Positions 10,473 through 18,860 are shown, counted from the first letter of the stretch. The stretch is DNA of 45,308 nt from an uncultured Selenomonadales bacterium (GCA_947165145.1 CAMUZG010000019.1:1-45308), one strand, 5' to 3'. Made by a program: numbers and translations. The notes: a model not told the origin generated them from the letters alone.

Positions 10473-12074
10473 TTATCTCTTCATGTTGATGAGAGTTTCG
10501 AGCATTTCGTCAGCGACCGTGGTCATTTTGGAGTTAGCTTGGAAACCGCGTTGCGTGACAATCATGTCGGCGAATTCATTTGCCAAATCGACGTTGGACA
10601 TTTCCAGAGCGGAGGCAAGCACCGTCAATCCGAAGTCAGAGACAGTTTTGATATTTGCCACGCCGGAGTTGTTAGATTGTTGATAAATCGTCGTGCCGAC
10701 TTTGGTCAAGCCGCCCGTGTTCGAGAATTGAGCGATAGCGATTTGAGCTTCCGCACGTGTCAAGCCGTTGGTGTAAGTGCCCGTGACGATGCCGTTGCCG
10801 TCAACAGCAAGACTTTGCAGGATGCCCGCCGTGTTGCCGTTGTTTGTCGGGAAGGAAGTCGTATTGCTTGCGTACTGCGTCAAGGTCGTGAAGTCGATAT
10901 TCGTCTGCTGACCAGAAGTCGCGCCGTTGCCGTCACCGTAGCTGAAAGAAATAACAGGGAGATCTTCTTGACCAGTGGTGATGAATCTGCCCGTGTCACT
11001 GAAGTACAGGTAAGAGACTTTGCCGTTGTTCATCTGCCCTTCCATTGACGAACCGTCAGCTTCGGGATTGCCGTTTTCTTCGCTACGTTCAAAGCTGTTC
11101 GTGAAGTCGGCACTGGCAGGACCAAGTTCGCCAACACCAGGCGCGATGTAAACTCTCCAGCGGTTGTTGTAAACGGGATTGCCGTCCGCGTCGGTAATTG
11201 GGTTGCCGTCAGCGTCTTTGGCAGCAGTAGCTTTTGCTTCGTCGTTAGCAGTGCTGTCCACGGTGGACGGGTCTTTATCGATGAGCAAAGTGACTTGGTG
11301 TTTGCCGCCGAGTGAATCGTAAATGGTTGCAAGCGTCGTGACGGGCACGCTTTTTCCGACTTCGTAATAGCCGCTGGTGACGTGGATTGTTGAACCGTCG
11401 CTCATGGTGATTGTTGCGGACATGGCGTTAACTCCGTCGACATTGACACTTGTGGTCGTGTTGCCGTCCAAAGTTTGAACTTTGGTTAAGTCGCCGCCCG
11501 TTGCCTGCGTGACACTAATCGATTTAATCGTGAGCTCTTCTTTGTTGAGGTTGCCTGCATAGGTGATTTGGTCGGTAGCGGTTGCTTCCATTGTTCTGCC
11601 GACAGGAACGACGACGTCCGTTGCTAAGCCGTTCGTGTTCAAGACGCCGTCAGTTGCGTTCCAACCTTGCACGCGAAGACCGTTACCAGGCATAGTTAAG
11701 TAGCCTTCCTCGTCGAACATGAAGTTACCGTTGCGGGTGTAATATTCTTGTTCGCCGCCTTTGAGGTAGAACAAACCGTTGCCCGAAAGCGAAAGGTCAG
11801 TGTTCTTGCCTGTCGATTGCGGCGAAGAGTCGGTAAAGTTGAGGTCGATACTTTCGACGTTGACACCGAGACCGATTTGGCGCGGGTTGACACCGCCGCG
11901 AGTTTCCGTCGGGGAAGAGGCTGCTTGTTGGGTTTGCGAGAACACGTCGGAAAAAGTCGTTCGGCTGCTCTTGAAACCAGGTGTATTTACGTTGGCAATG
12001 TTATTGCCGATAACGTCCATTTTTGTTTGGTGAGTTTTCAAACCGGAAACACCGGCGTACAGGGAACGCATCAT
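10473..12074 (-). CDS. flgE: flagellar hook protein FlgE
   Basis: Structural protein of the flagellar hook, exported through the flagellar type III apparatus. About 533 residues. The N-terminus (MRSLYAGVSGLKTHQTKMDV, then NNIANVNTPGFKSSRTTFSD) is the rod/hook family signature. The middle carries variable hook D1/D2 domains. The C-terminus ends with the conserved NVDLANEFADMIVTQRGFQA segment and VADEMLETLINMKR. The start is the first of two ATGs (12074 or 12071), with AAGGAGAAG upstream; the longer open frame to 12191 overlaps the promoter leader. It is monocistronic with its own promoter and terminator. No other flagellar structural genes are in the window, so the hook gene is detached from the usual flg cluster. 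FlgF and FlgG are related but shorter. Confidence 0.93.
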   Translation of the reverse strand: MMRSLYAGVSGLKTHQTKMDVIGNNIANVNTPGFKSSRTTFSDVFSQTQQAASSPTETRGGVNPRQIGLGVNVESIDLNFTDSSPQSTGKNTDLSLSGNGLFYLKGGEQEYYTRNGNFMFDEEGYLTMPGNGLRVQGWNATDGVLNTNGLATDVVVPVGRTMEATATDQITYAGNLNKEELTIKSISVTQATGGDLTKVQTLDGNTTTSVNVDGVNAMSATITMSDGSTIHVTSGYYEVGKSVPVTTLATIYDSLGGKHQVTLLIDKDPSTVDSTANDEAKATAAKDADGNPITDADGNPVYNNRWRVYIAPGVGELGPASADFTNSFERSEENGNPEADGSSMEGQMNNGKVSYLYFSDTGRFITTGQEDLPVISFSYGDGNGATSGQQTNIDFTTLTQYASNTTSFPTNNGNTAGILQSLAVDGNGIVTGTYTNGLTRAEAQIAIAQFSNTGGLTKVGTTIYQQSNNSGVANIKTVSDFGLTVLASALEMSNVDLANEFADMIVTQRGFQANSKMTTVADEMLETLINMKR

Positions 12075-12207
12075 TTTAATCACTTCTCCTTCTTTAATTC
12101 GGCTTGTCCTTGGACTGTGCCGGAGGTCAGATGTATTTTGACTGTTCCTTGTCCGAAAAATTTTCCTAAGCGTCTGACCCGATTGATTCAATGAATTTTC
12201 GCTAACT

Positions 12208-12234
12208 ATATCGGCTGTTGTTGACGGGCACTTA
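12208..12234 (-). promoter_or_regulatory. flagellar sigma (SigD/sigma-28) promoter for flgE
   Basis: On the minus strand TAAG is followed after exactly 15 bases by GCCGATAT. That matches the SigD/FliA consensus TAAA-N15-GCCGATAT in 11 of 12 positions. It lies about 130 bases before the flgE start. The rest of the 351-base gap between flgE and ptsG holds only heptad repeat copy 3 and the ptsG terminator. Confidence 0.85.
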
Positions 12235-12266
12235 AATTTTTTTTAAGCAGAGGCAAGACACGGTTC

Positions 12267-12343
12267 AATTAGGAATTAGGAATTTGGAATTTGAAATTAT
12301 TTGACGCCGATTAATTCCTAATTCCACATTCCACATTCCAAAT
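12267..12343. repeat. heptad repeat, two facing arms (copy 3)
   Basis: AATTAGGAATTAGGAATTTG units face ATTCCTA, ATTCCAC, ATTCCAC and ATTCCAA units across a short centre. It sits between the flgE promoter and the ptsG terminator. Confidence 0.85.
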
Positions 12344-12372
12344 AAAAAAAATTGCCCGCCTTGTCGACGGGC
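12344..12372 (-). terminator. rho-independent terminator of the PTS gene
   Basis: On the minus strand GCCCGTCGACAAGGCGGGC forms a hairpin followed by AATTTTTTTT. It lies about 50 bases past the EIICBA stop codon. Confidence 0.85.
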
Positions 12373-12425
12373 TTTAACTTACGGAAGGAAATTTATTCGC
12401 TCAAATAACTTGGAATACATTTGAC

Positions 12426-14627
12426 TCAGCCGAGAAGCTCGACCAAATCGTTTTCGCCAGCTTTGACGTCGCCGGTCTTAAGCGGACGAACTGTGCCGTA
12501 AGCAGACGAGTTGGTGACGATGAGCGGCGTGGTGACAGGATAGCCAGCCTTCTTGATCGCCTTGATGTCGAAAGTGACGAGCAAGTCGCCGCGTTTGACT
12601 TCCTGACCGTCCGTGACGTGAACTTCAAAGTGTTCTCCATTGAGCTTGACGGTATCGATACCGATATGCATCAAGAGTTCGGCACCGTCGGGCGTGACCA
12701 TGCCGACAGCGTGTTTGGTCGGGAAGATAAGAGTAATAGTGCCGTCCGCCGGAGCAAGGAGTTTGCCGACAGTCGGTTCGACAGCAACGCCGTCGCCCAT
12801 TGCACGTGAAGCAAAGCCGTCGTCGGGGACTTCGTTCATGAGCATCATACGACCCGTCAAATGCGCGCCGAGGATAGCATCTTTCATCTTGGGTTTTTCG
12901 GGTTCAGCAGGAGCAGATGAACCGCCGCCGCCCGAAGCACTTTCGAGGATTGAACGGTCAATCTTACCTGCGCGAATGTCTTCGACGAATTCTTCAAAGT
13001 TCGCCTTGACAATCGTGACGCTCGGACCGTAGATAACTTGGATAGCGTTGCCTTTGATGACGACGCCGCCCGCGCCCGTGGACTTGAGGACAGCTTCGTT
13101 GACTTTGGAGCCGTCAACCAACGTCAAGCGCAGACGAGTTGCACAGCAGTCGATTTCGGTAACGTTATCGACACCGCCGACACCGCCGAGAATCGTAGCA
13201 GATTTCTGTTGGTCGGGCGTGAGACTCGACAATGCCGCAGAACCAGCACCGCCGCCAGCAACGCCGACGCCAGTAGCTTTGCGGTATTCGTCTTTGCTCA
13301 TCATCTTGACTTCTTCGTCGTCAGCTTCGCGACCAGGAGTCTTGAGATCCCATTTCATGATGAGGAACTTAAACGTGACGAAATACAACACAGCGAATAC
13401 TGCGAACAGCGGCAACATCATCATCCAGTTAGTTTTAGATTGACCGGGCAGGACGCCGTAGAGGATAAAGTCAATCAAACCGTCGGAGAACGTTGTACCC
13501 ATTGCAATGCCCATGATATGGCAAGCCGCGAACGATACGCCGGCGTAGAAAACGTGAATCGCAAAAAGTTCTTTCGCAAGGAAGAGGAACGTGAATTCGA
13601 TAGGCTCAGTGATACCCGTGAGGAACGACGTCAAGCCGACCGAGAACAGCAACGAACCGGCAGCCTTTTTCTTTTCGGGACGTGCGCAGGTGTACATTGC
13701 GAATGCCGCCGCAGGAAGACCAGCCATCATGAAGGGGAATTTACCCATCAAGAAACGTGCCGCGTCAACGGAGAAATGCTCTGTGTTCGGCGAAGCAAGT
13801 TCTGCGAAGAAAATGTTCTGTGCGCCCATGACGGTTTGTCCGTCGATAACAGCGGTGCCGCCGAGACCTGTTTGCCAGAAAGGCAGATAGAAGATGTGGT
13901 GCAGACCGAACGGAATCAACGCGCGTTCACAGCAACCGAAGAAGAACGTGCCGAAGTAGCCCGCCGCTTGAACGACGCCGCCGAGTGCGAAGATACCTGT
14001 CTGCACGAAAGGCCAAACGAAATACATGATGACGCCGACAATTATGCCGAAAATCATACAAACAATCGGGACGAAACGAGTGCCGCCGAAGAATGAGAAC
14101 GCAGGCGGGAGTTGCATTTTATAGTAGCGGTTGCAAAGTTCAGCCGCCACGAGACCCGTGACGATACCCGCGAAAACACCCATTTGCAACGTGACGATAC
14201 CGAGGACTGACGTTATCGCGCCTTCCTTGACTTTTTCATCAATGGAACCGTCGGCGTGAATCGAACCGTCCAAACCGAGGAAGACATGAATCGTCGTCAA
14301 AAGAACGAGATAAAAAATTGCTGCGCCGAGAACTGCAATGCCCTTTTCTTTCTTTGCCATACCGAGAGCGACCGCCAGCGCGAATATCAACGGCAAGTTG
14401 CCGAAAATTGCTCCGCCGACGTTTGACAGGATTAACATGAAACTGAACAGCGCACTGCCGGGGTGGAGTGTGGACTCCAAGCCGTAAGCCGCGATTGTCG
14501 TCGGGTTCGAGAACGATGCACCGACACCTAACAGAACGCCCGCGAATGGCAACACGGCGATCGGCAGGAACAACGACTTACCGATCTGTTGCGCTACGGC
14601 AAATGCCGAGCTTCCTCCTTCACTCAT
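12426..14627 (-). CDS. ptsG: PTS EIICBA component, glucose family
   Basis: Membrane permease of the phosphoenolpyruvate phosphotransferase system, importing and phosphorylating a hexose. About 733 residues in the order IIC-IIB-IIA. IIC (about 1-430) has the substrate-site motif GLHHIFYLPFW and GITEPIEF. IIB (about 460-550) has its phosphocysteine in DCCATRLRL. IIA (about 585-733) has its phosphohistidine in LLMHIGIDTVKLNG, with a second site histidine in FPTKHAVG. A flexible GGGG-rich linker joins IIB to IIA. The start is ATG at 14627 with AAGGAGG seven bases upstream. The IIC region looks closer to PtsG than to NagE, so glucose is favoured, but N-acetylglucosamine is possible. It has its own promoter (14787-14815), an unusual leader and a terminator. 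Confidence 0.9.
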   Translation of the reverse strand: MSEGGSSAFAVAQQIGKSLFLPIAVLPFAGVLLGVGASFSNPTTIAAYGLESTLHPGSALFSFMLILSNVGGAIFGNLPLIFALAVALGMAKKEKGIAVLGAAIFYLVLLTTIHVFLGLDGSIHADGSIDEKVKEGAITSVLGIVTLQMGVFAGIVTGLVAAELCNRYYKMQLPPAFSFFGGTRFVPIVCMIFGIIVGVIMYFVWPFVQTGIFALGGVVQAAGYFGTFFFGCCERALIPFGLHHIFYLPFWQTGLGGTAVIDGQTVMGAQNIFFAELASPNTEHFSVDAARFLMGKFPFMMAGLPAAAFAMYTCARPEKKKAAGSLLFSVGLTSFLTGITEPIEFTFLFLAKELFAIHVFYAGVSFAACHIMGIAMGTTFSDGLIDFILYGVLPGQSKTNWMMMLPLFAVFAVLYFVTFKFLIMKWDLKTPGREADDEEVKMMSKDEYRKATGVGVAGGGAGSAALSSLTPDQQKSATILGGVGGVDNVTEIDCCATRLRLTLVDGSKVNEAVLKSTGAGGVVIKGNAIQVIYGPSVTIVKANFEEFVEDIRAGKIDRSILESASGGGGSSAPAEPEKPKMKDAILGAHLTGRMMLMNEVPDDGFASRAMGDGVAVEPTVGKLLAPADGTITLIFPTKHAVGMVTPDGAELLMHIGIDTVKLNGEHFEVHVTDGQEVKRGDLLVTFDIKAIKKAGYPVTTPLIVTNSSAYGTVRPLKTGDVKAGENDLVELLG

Positions 14628-14659
14628 CTTAAAACCTCCTTACTACTAAACAAAAAAAA

Positions 14660-14749
14660 TTACCGAGCGAACAAACTTCTCCTTCCCGATGTATTTTTAT
14701 TATTGGAGCCAAGATTAAATAGCCCCGCTTGCAAAAGGAGGATGCTCAT
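14660..14749 (-). CDS. candidate 29-codon leader ORF upstream of ptsG
   Basis: An ATG at 14749, eight bases after GGAGGAGG, opens a 29-codon frame that begins MSILLLQAGLFNLG and ends SLFAR-stop at 14660, 32 bases before the PTS start. It lies wholly inside the ptsG leader. Its Shine-Dalgarno pairs with its own codons 3-5 in the hairpin at 14729-14771, so translation would compete with folding. The stop codon TAA is followed by eight Ts. No homology is recognised. A chance ORF cannot be excluded, but the ribosome binding site is among the strongest in the window. Confidence 0.5.
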   Translation of the reverse strand: MSILLLQAGLFNLGSNNKNTSGRRSLFAR

Positions 14750-14771
14750 GATTCAAGCCTCCTCCTTGCAA
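14729..14771 (-). promoter_or_regulatory. 5' hairpin of the ptsG leader
   Basis: The arms TTGCAA-AA-GGAGGA and TCCTCC-TTGCAA form a 12-pair stem with a two-base bulge and a 17-base loop. On the transcript it starts within about ten bases of the predicted +1 and encloses the leader ORF ribosome binding site and start codon. I do not recognise a GlcT-type antiterminator consensus in it. Confidence 0.6.
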
Positions 14772-14786
14772 AAACATATTTTAAAA

Positions 14787-14815
14787 ATTATACACGCCGC
14801 CAAAAAGTTTGTCTA
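14787..14815 (-). promoter_or_regulatory. SigA promoter for ptsG
   Basis: On the minus strand TAGACA and TATAAT are separated by 17 bases. The predicted start point is near 14780, giving a leader of about 150 bases before the EIICBA start. Confidence 0.85.
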
Positions 14816-14839
14816 GCAATTTTCAAACTATTTTTACGA

Positions 14840-16225
14840 TTAGCAACAACGATAGAAGAAATTTTGCGCGTTGTCCTGCCGAATTTCATAGCGTTGCGGG
14901 AAAGCCGACAGAAACTCCGCCAAATCTTTGTAGCTCATGGATTTTATTTCGCGGACGAGATTCTTTTTGCCGATGATGAAGTCACACGCCCACCACAGAT
15001 TGACGAAGCCGTCGCCTTCCGCGTAAAGCAGTGCCGTTTCGCGAAAGACGTTGTGCAACTGTTCGAGCTCATCAACGGGATTTTTTTTTTGACGGCAACG
15101 GAAGTAAGCGTTATTCTCGTCCCTGCGCAATTCGTAAATGTCGGGGAAGGCGGCAATGAATTTCTGCAACTTGCCGTAGCCGAGATCTTTCACGCCGAAA
15201 CCGAGATTTTGCTTGTTGACGTACGCGCCGACCGAACAAAGATTTGCGAAGCCGTTGTCGTCGAATTGAGCCGCCGCCTCGTGCAAAACGTCATGCAGTT
15301 GCTGAATTCTGTCGTCGACGACGGGAGCCGCCTTTAGCTCAACTTTCGGCTTATCCGCAAGGCAACGATAGTAAAAATGTTGACCGTTGTCATCTTGGCG
15401 CGTCTCGTAAATTTTCGGGTAGGCGACGATGAAATCTTTAAGCTGACCGTAGCCGAAGTCGTGAACCGTGAAATTGAAATTTTTCTGCCGAACGTCCTGC
15501 CGAGCGTCATTGAGCGACGCAAAGCCCGTTTTGTCAGCATGAGCCCGCGCAGATTCTTGCAGGGCGTTGTGCATTTGCTGAATTTTTTTGTCGCGTTCAC
15601 TCTGCAATTTCCGTTCGTCCAAAGAAATTACTTTGGGATTCGTCGCGGCAGGCGGCGATTGCGGCTTGTGTTCAACGGCGTTATCTTCGTCGAACAGCGA
15701 CATTTGCACAGGAGATTTTTTTTTGCGGGTTGAAGTCGACTTCGCGGGAAGTTCCTTTTCTTCAACGACGGGCTCAACCTGCGCGGACTTGTCGTCGATA
15801 AGCGTGTTCAAGTCGATGAAGTCGTTGCAGGCGGCGCGGAAGGCGTTTGATGCGTTCGCGGTGCCGATGCCGATGATGTTCATGCCTCCTTCGCGCAATC
15901 TGATGACCAGTGGCGTGAAGTCGCTGTCATTGCTCACCAGCGCGAAAATATCCGTCTTGCCGGCGTGAAGCACGTCCATTGCGTCAATCGTCAATGACAT
16001 GTCGGTAGCATTCTTGCCGCTCGCGAAGTCGGTTTGTTGCACGGCACGCAGGGCGAAATTTCTTATGCAGTCGTTCCAACTGTGCAGAGAACTTTTTTCC
16101 CAGTTGCCGTAAATGCGACGGATAAAAACTTCCCCGCGATTTTCAAGGGCATCAAGAATTTGTTTGCCGAATCGTGATGAAATGTTGTCTGCGTCGATGA
16201 AGAGCGCGATTTTTTTTTCTGCCAT
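14840..16225 (-). CDS. NYN-domain putative ribonuclease with three OST-HTH/LOTUS domains
   Basis: About 461 residues. The N-terminal NYN (PIN-like) domain (1-145) shows FIDADNIS, DMSLTIDAMDVL and VSNDSDFTPLVIRLRE; these acidic residues form the metal site in this nuclease fold. After a charged linker with an RKKKSP stretch, three similar OST-HTH/LOTUS modules follow (about 205-290, 300-375 and 380-460). Each has a GF-x-L/N-L start, a YG/Y-x-x-L-x-x-F core and a YE-x-R ending, and such modules bind RNA. The architecture is of the LabA/DUF88 type; the target is unknown. Start ATG is preceded by GAGG. It follows a 91-residue unknown gene by 19 bases, probably in one operon. The coding strand contains A-runs of 9, 9 and 10. 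Confidence 0.88.
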   Translation of the reverse strand: MAEKKIALFIDADNISSRFGKQILDALENRGEVFIRRIYGNWEKSSLHSWNDCIRNFALRAVQQTDFASGKNATDMSLTIDAMDVLHAGKTDIFALVSNDSDFTPLVIRLREGGMNIIGIGTANASNAFRAACNDFIDLNTLIDDKSAQVEPVVEEKELPAKSTSTRKKKSPVQMSLFDEDNAVEHKPQSPPAATNPKVISLDERKLQSERDKKIQQMHNALQESARAHADKTGFASLNDARQDVRQKNFNFTVHDFGYGQLKDFIVAYPKIYETRQDDNGQHFYYRCLADKPKVELKAAPVVDDRIQQLHDVLHEAAAQFDDNGFANLCSVGAYVNKQNLGFGVKDLGYGKLQKFIAAFPDIYELRRDENNAYFRCRQKKNPVDELEQLHNVFRETALLYAEGDGFVNLWWACDFIIGKKNLVREIKSMSYKDLAEFLSAFPQRYEIRQDNAQNFFYRCC

Positions 16226-16244
16226 GTTTGAACCTCAAAAATTT

Positions 16245-16520
16245 TCAGTAGCAGTCAATCGCACGAATCGCGCCGAATTGAATGAATTCGCTTGCCGATA
16301 CGGGATCGCCCTCGGTTATCGCGAATTCGACGCTGTGAAGATTTTCGTAAGAGATTTGAATTCGTTCCGCACCGTATTCTTCTTGGACTTTCTTCCAGAG
16401 ATTTTTGCGGGAGGACTTTGTATCTTTATAGACGGCTTTGTTATAAAAAATATTCATTGAGGCTTCGCTCTTGTTGGCGTCGCAGTTGAAGAAGATAAAA
16501 GCTTTGCCAGGTTTGGGCAT
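16245..16520 (-). CDS. conserved-looking small protein, unknown function
   Basis: About 91 residues starting MPKPGKAFIFFNCDANKSEA. The start is ATG at 16520 with AAAGGAG eight bases upstream; a longer frame from 16538 would cover that site. No signal peptide or membrane segment is present. The sequence is mixed and folded-looking, with a basic central stretch (KDTKSSRKNLWKKVQEEYG) and an acidic end. It is the first gene of a probable two-gene operon with the NYN/OST-HTH protein, which hints at a shared RNA-related role. I do not recognise a family. Confidence 0.7.
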   Translation of the reverse strand: MPKPGKAFIFFNCDANKSEASMNIFYNKAVYKDTKSSRKNLWKKVQEEYGAERIQISYENLHSVEFAITEGDPVSASEFIQFGAIRAIDCY

Positions 16521-16616
16521 AAATAAAACTCCTTTCAAAAAGTTTTGGCACGCGGCGATTATAGCAAGTTGTGCGCTGTTGGTAAACTAATTTGCCCGCT
16601 GATTGCCGCGATGTGT

Positions 16617-17183
16617 TCAGTTCGTAAGCTCAAGTTCGTCAGCGCGTTCAGTCATGCCTTTAATACAAAGTTCCATGAGCGTTCCGAGGTCAAGTCCAAG
16701 GTCGTCGGCTCCGCGTTGAATGACTTCACGATTGCATTTCGCGGCGAAACGTTTATCCTTGAATTTTTTCTTCAGACTTTTGACGGACATATCGGTCATT
16801 TTTTCGGGGCGCATGAGTGCGTAAGCGTGCACAATGCCAGTCAGCTCATCGACGGCGAACAAAGATTTCTGGCAATCAGTCACAGGCTTAATCGTCGCGC
16901 CAGTCAAGCCGTAGCCGTGCGAAATTATCGTAGTGATGTCATCGTCGCTGATACCTTCGGGCTCCAAAAGTTCGCGGACGTGTTGACAATGTTCGTCGGG
17001 GAATTTTTCAAAGTCGACGTCGTGAAGATAGCCGATAGCCGACCAATGTTCTTTATCGCCGCCGAAATGTTCAGCAAGTGCGCCCATTGCACCGCTAACC
17101 GCCGCCGCGTGCACGAAAAGGTGCGGTTCGCTGACGTGTTTGCGAAGAATTTCCTTAGCGCGTTCCAAAGTCAAATTGCCCAA
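16617..17183 (-). CDS. HD-domain phosphohydrolase
   Basis: About 188 residues. The HD fold shows H in SEPHLFVHAAAVS, the HD pair in GYLHDVDFEKFPDEHCQH and later ISHGYGLTG and FAVDELTG, arranged as in small HD-superfamily metal-dependent phosphohydrolases. The substrate is unknown. I place the start at TTG 17183, because AAGGAG lies nine bases upstream of it, whereas GTG at 17213 has no ribosome binding site and would translate through that motif. Genes on either side (NYN operon and CobD-like) share the strand but are spaced by 96 and 140 bases, so it is probably its own unit. Confidence 0.8.
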   Translation of the reverse strand: MGNLTLERAKEILRKHVSEPHLFVHAAAVSGAMGALAEHFGGDKEHWSAIGYLHDVDFEKFPDEHCQHVRELLEPEGISDDDITTIISHGYGLTGATIKPVTDCQKSLFAVDELTGIVHAYALMRPEKMTDMSVKSLKKKFKDKRFAAKCNREVIQRGADDLGLDLGTLMELCIKGMTERADELELTN

Positions 17184-17323
17184 TGTAATCGTCTCCTTAA
17201 AGTCTATTTGCACAATTTAGCAGTGACGTTTCTTTTTCCGTCTGACTGCGTTGTTAAATTGTCAGCCGAAAAAATTCCTCGTCACATACTGTTTCCAAGT
17301 TTAACGGCTCGTTATGAAAATTT

Positions 17324-18376
17324 TTATGCGTATGATAGCGAATCGATTGCCCTCTGTAAAGTTTCGAGTAGCTGTAGATTTTCCGCGCGTGAACGAATTG
17401 CCGAACGCAGATAGCTGCCGTCGAGCCCGACGAAGTTCGCGCAACTTCTGAGCAAAATTTTTTCCTGCCGCAAGTTGAGCAGAATTTTTTCAGCGAATTC
17501 AGGCGACGCGACTTTGAAGAGCACGAAATTTGCCGTCGGTGGGAAAATTTTCACGCCGCGCAATGTCGACAGCTTATCGATGAAAAATTTTTTCTCGACG
17601 TCAAGCAAAGCATGTGTTCGCAGCAGAAAATCTTCGTCCGCGAGTGCGACTGCTCCGACTTTTTGCGCCAAAAAGTTCACGTTCCAAACGTCCTTCGACA
17701 GGTTGAGCCGCCGCGCTAAATTTTCTTCGACGACCGCAAAGCCTAATCGCAAGCCAGGTATCGCGAAAATTTTCGTGAGCGATTGCACGACCGAAATTTT
17801 TTCCGCGACGAATTTTTTGACGGACGGCGCGTCAACAAAATCAATGAATGATTCGTCGACGACGAGGCTTGAGACTTCAGCGAGCCGCAAAATTTTTTCG
17901 GGCGCAATCAAATTTCCCGTCGGGTTGTTCGGTCGAGCGAGTATCACGAAATCGTCGGGCGCAAGTTCCGTGATGAGTTTGTCGACGTTGAGCGCGAAAT
18001 TGTCAGCCGCGTCCGTCACGAAAAATTTCACGTCGCAACCTGCCGCGCGAGCCGCACGCTCATATTCGGCAAAACTCGGTGCAGGAATCACGACACGTTT
18101 CGGGCGCGTCGCATTGAGGTGCAGATAAAAAAATTCCGCCGCACCGTTGAGCAAGACCAAATTTTTTTCGGGCACGCCGTAGCGGTTGACGATTGCTCTT
18201 TTTAGTTCGGTTGCGTTGACGTCGGGGTAATTGACGATGCCGCGCAGATTTTCCGACAACGTCCGCAGAATTTTCGTTGACAAGCCGAGTGGATTGATAT
18301 TCGCACTGAAATCGAGCCAATCGCCCGACTTGCCCGCCGCGTCGTAAATTTGTCCGCCGTGTTCGTAACGATTCAT
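17324..18376 (-). CDS. cobD: CobD-like threonine-phosphate decarboxylase / class I aminotransferase
   Basis: PLP-dependent fold-type I enzyme of about 350 residues, most like L-threonine-O-3-phosphate decarboxylase, which makes the aminopropanol arm of cobalamin. Visible features are YEHGGQIYDAA and FSANINPLG at the N-terminus, RPNNPTGN, VVDESFIDF, and the PLP lysine in SLTKIFAIPGLRLGF. The related enzyme HisC (histidinol-phosphate aminotransferase) is the main alternative, but the N-terminal GGQ..DFSANINPLG signature favours CobD. The start is ATG at 18376. No classical ribosome binding site is present; the GGAATTAGGAATTGG of a heptad repeat arm lies directly upstream. No other cobalamin genes are in the window. 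Confidence 0.8.
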   Translation of the reverse strand: MNRYEHGGQIYDAAGKSGDWLDFSANINPLGLSTKILRTLSENLRGIVNYPDVNATELKRAIVNRYGVPEKNLVLLNGAAEFFYLHLNATRPKRVVIPAPSFAEYERAARAAGCDVKFFVTDAADNFALNVDKLITELAPDDFVILARPNNPTGNLIAPEKILRLAEVSSLVVDESFIDFVDAPSVKKFVAEKISVVQSLTKIFAIPGLRLGFAVVEENLARRLNLSKDVWNVNFLAQKVGAVALADEDFLLRTHALLDVEKKFFIDKLSTLRGVKIFPPTANFVLFKVASPEFAEKILLNLRQEKILLRSCANFVGLDGSYLRSAIRSRAENLQLLETLQRAIDSLSYA

Positions 18377-18379
18377 TTT

Positions 18380-18413
18380 CCAATTCCTAATTCCTAATTC
18401 CACATTCCAAATT
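18380..18413. repeat. heptad repeat, single arm (copy 4)
   Basis: Four ATTCCNN units on the plus strand end four bases from the CobD-like start codon. Read on the minus strand they supply the purine-rich bases in the ribosome-binding position. Confidence 0.8.
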
Positions 18414-18442
18414 AAAAAAAACTCCCGTCGCAGGGACGAGAG
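18414..18442 (-). terminator. rho-independent terminator of rplM-rpsI
   Basis: On the minus strand CTCTCGTC pairs with GACGGGAG around a five-base loop, followed by eight Ts. It sits 13 bases past the rpsI stop. Confidence 0.9.
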
Positions 18443-18455
18443 CCGTAATTGCTGA

Positions 18456-18848
18456 TTAACGTTTCGAGAACTGGGAAGCTTTGCGGGCTTTTTTGAGACC
18501 GTACTTGCGACGTTCTTTTTCGCGAGGATCGCGAGTGACGAAGCCAGCTTTTTTGAGCGCGGGACGAAGATCGGGATCGAGCTCCATCAATGCGCGGGTA
18601 ATGCCGTGACGAATCGCGCCCGCTTGACCAGTAGTGCCGCCGCCTTTGACGGACGCAACCACGTCGTATTTATCGTTCATTTCGGTGAGGACAAGCGGTT
18701 GACGAACAATCAGTTCCAACGTCTTCAAGCCGAAGTATTCTTCCATTGCACGGTTATTGATAATGACTTTGCCGTCGCCAGGCACGAGACGCACGCGGGC
18801 GACTGAACTTTTGCGGCGACCGGTTCCGTAATAGCTTACTTGTGCCAT
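18456..18848 (-). CDS. rpsI: 30S ribosomal protein S9
   Basis: Small-subunit ribosomal protein of 130 residues, the normal length. It starts [20 protein letters not shown] and contains [20 protein letters not shown]. It ends in the conserved basic tail [18 protein letters not shown], whose C-terminal KR reaches the P-site tRNA. It follows rplM by 12 bases, the usual order in bacteria, and is closed by a terminator. Confidence 0.99.
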   Translation of the reverse strand: MAQVSYYGTGRRKSSVARVRLVPGDGKVIINNRAMEEYFGLKTLELIVRQPLVLTEMNDKYDVVASVKGGGTTGQAGAIRHGITRALMELDPDLRPALKKAGFVTRDPREKERRKYGLKKARKASQFSKR

Positions 18849-18860
18849 AGTATCCTCTCC

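Noticed and set aside
13038-14096. 352-codon open frame on the plus strand
   Set aside because: Antisense to the EIICBA gene; its composition is an echo of that gene's codon pattern.
14729-14771. GlcT/LicT-type antiterminator site in the ptsG leader
   Set aside because: The hairpin sequence does not match the ribonucleic antiterminator consensus I know, and no convincing overlapping terminator stem is present.
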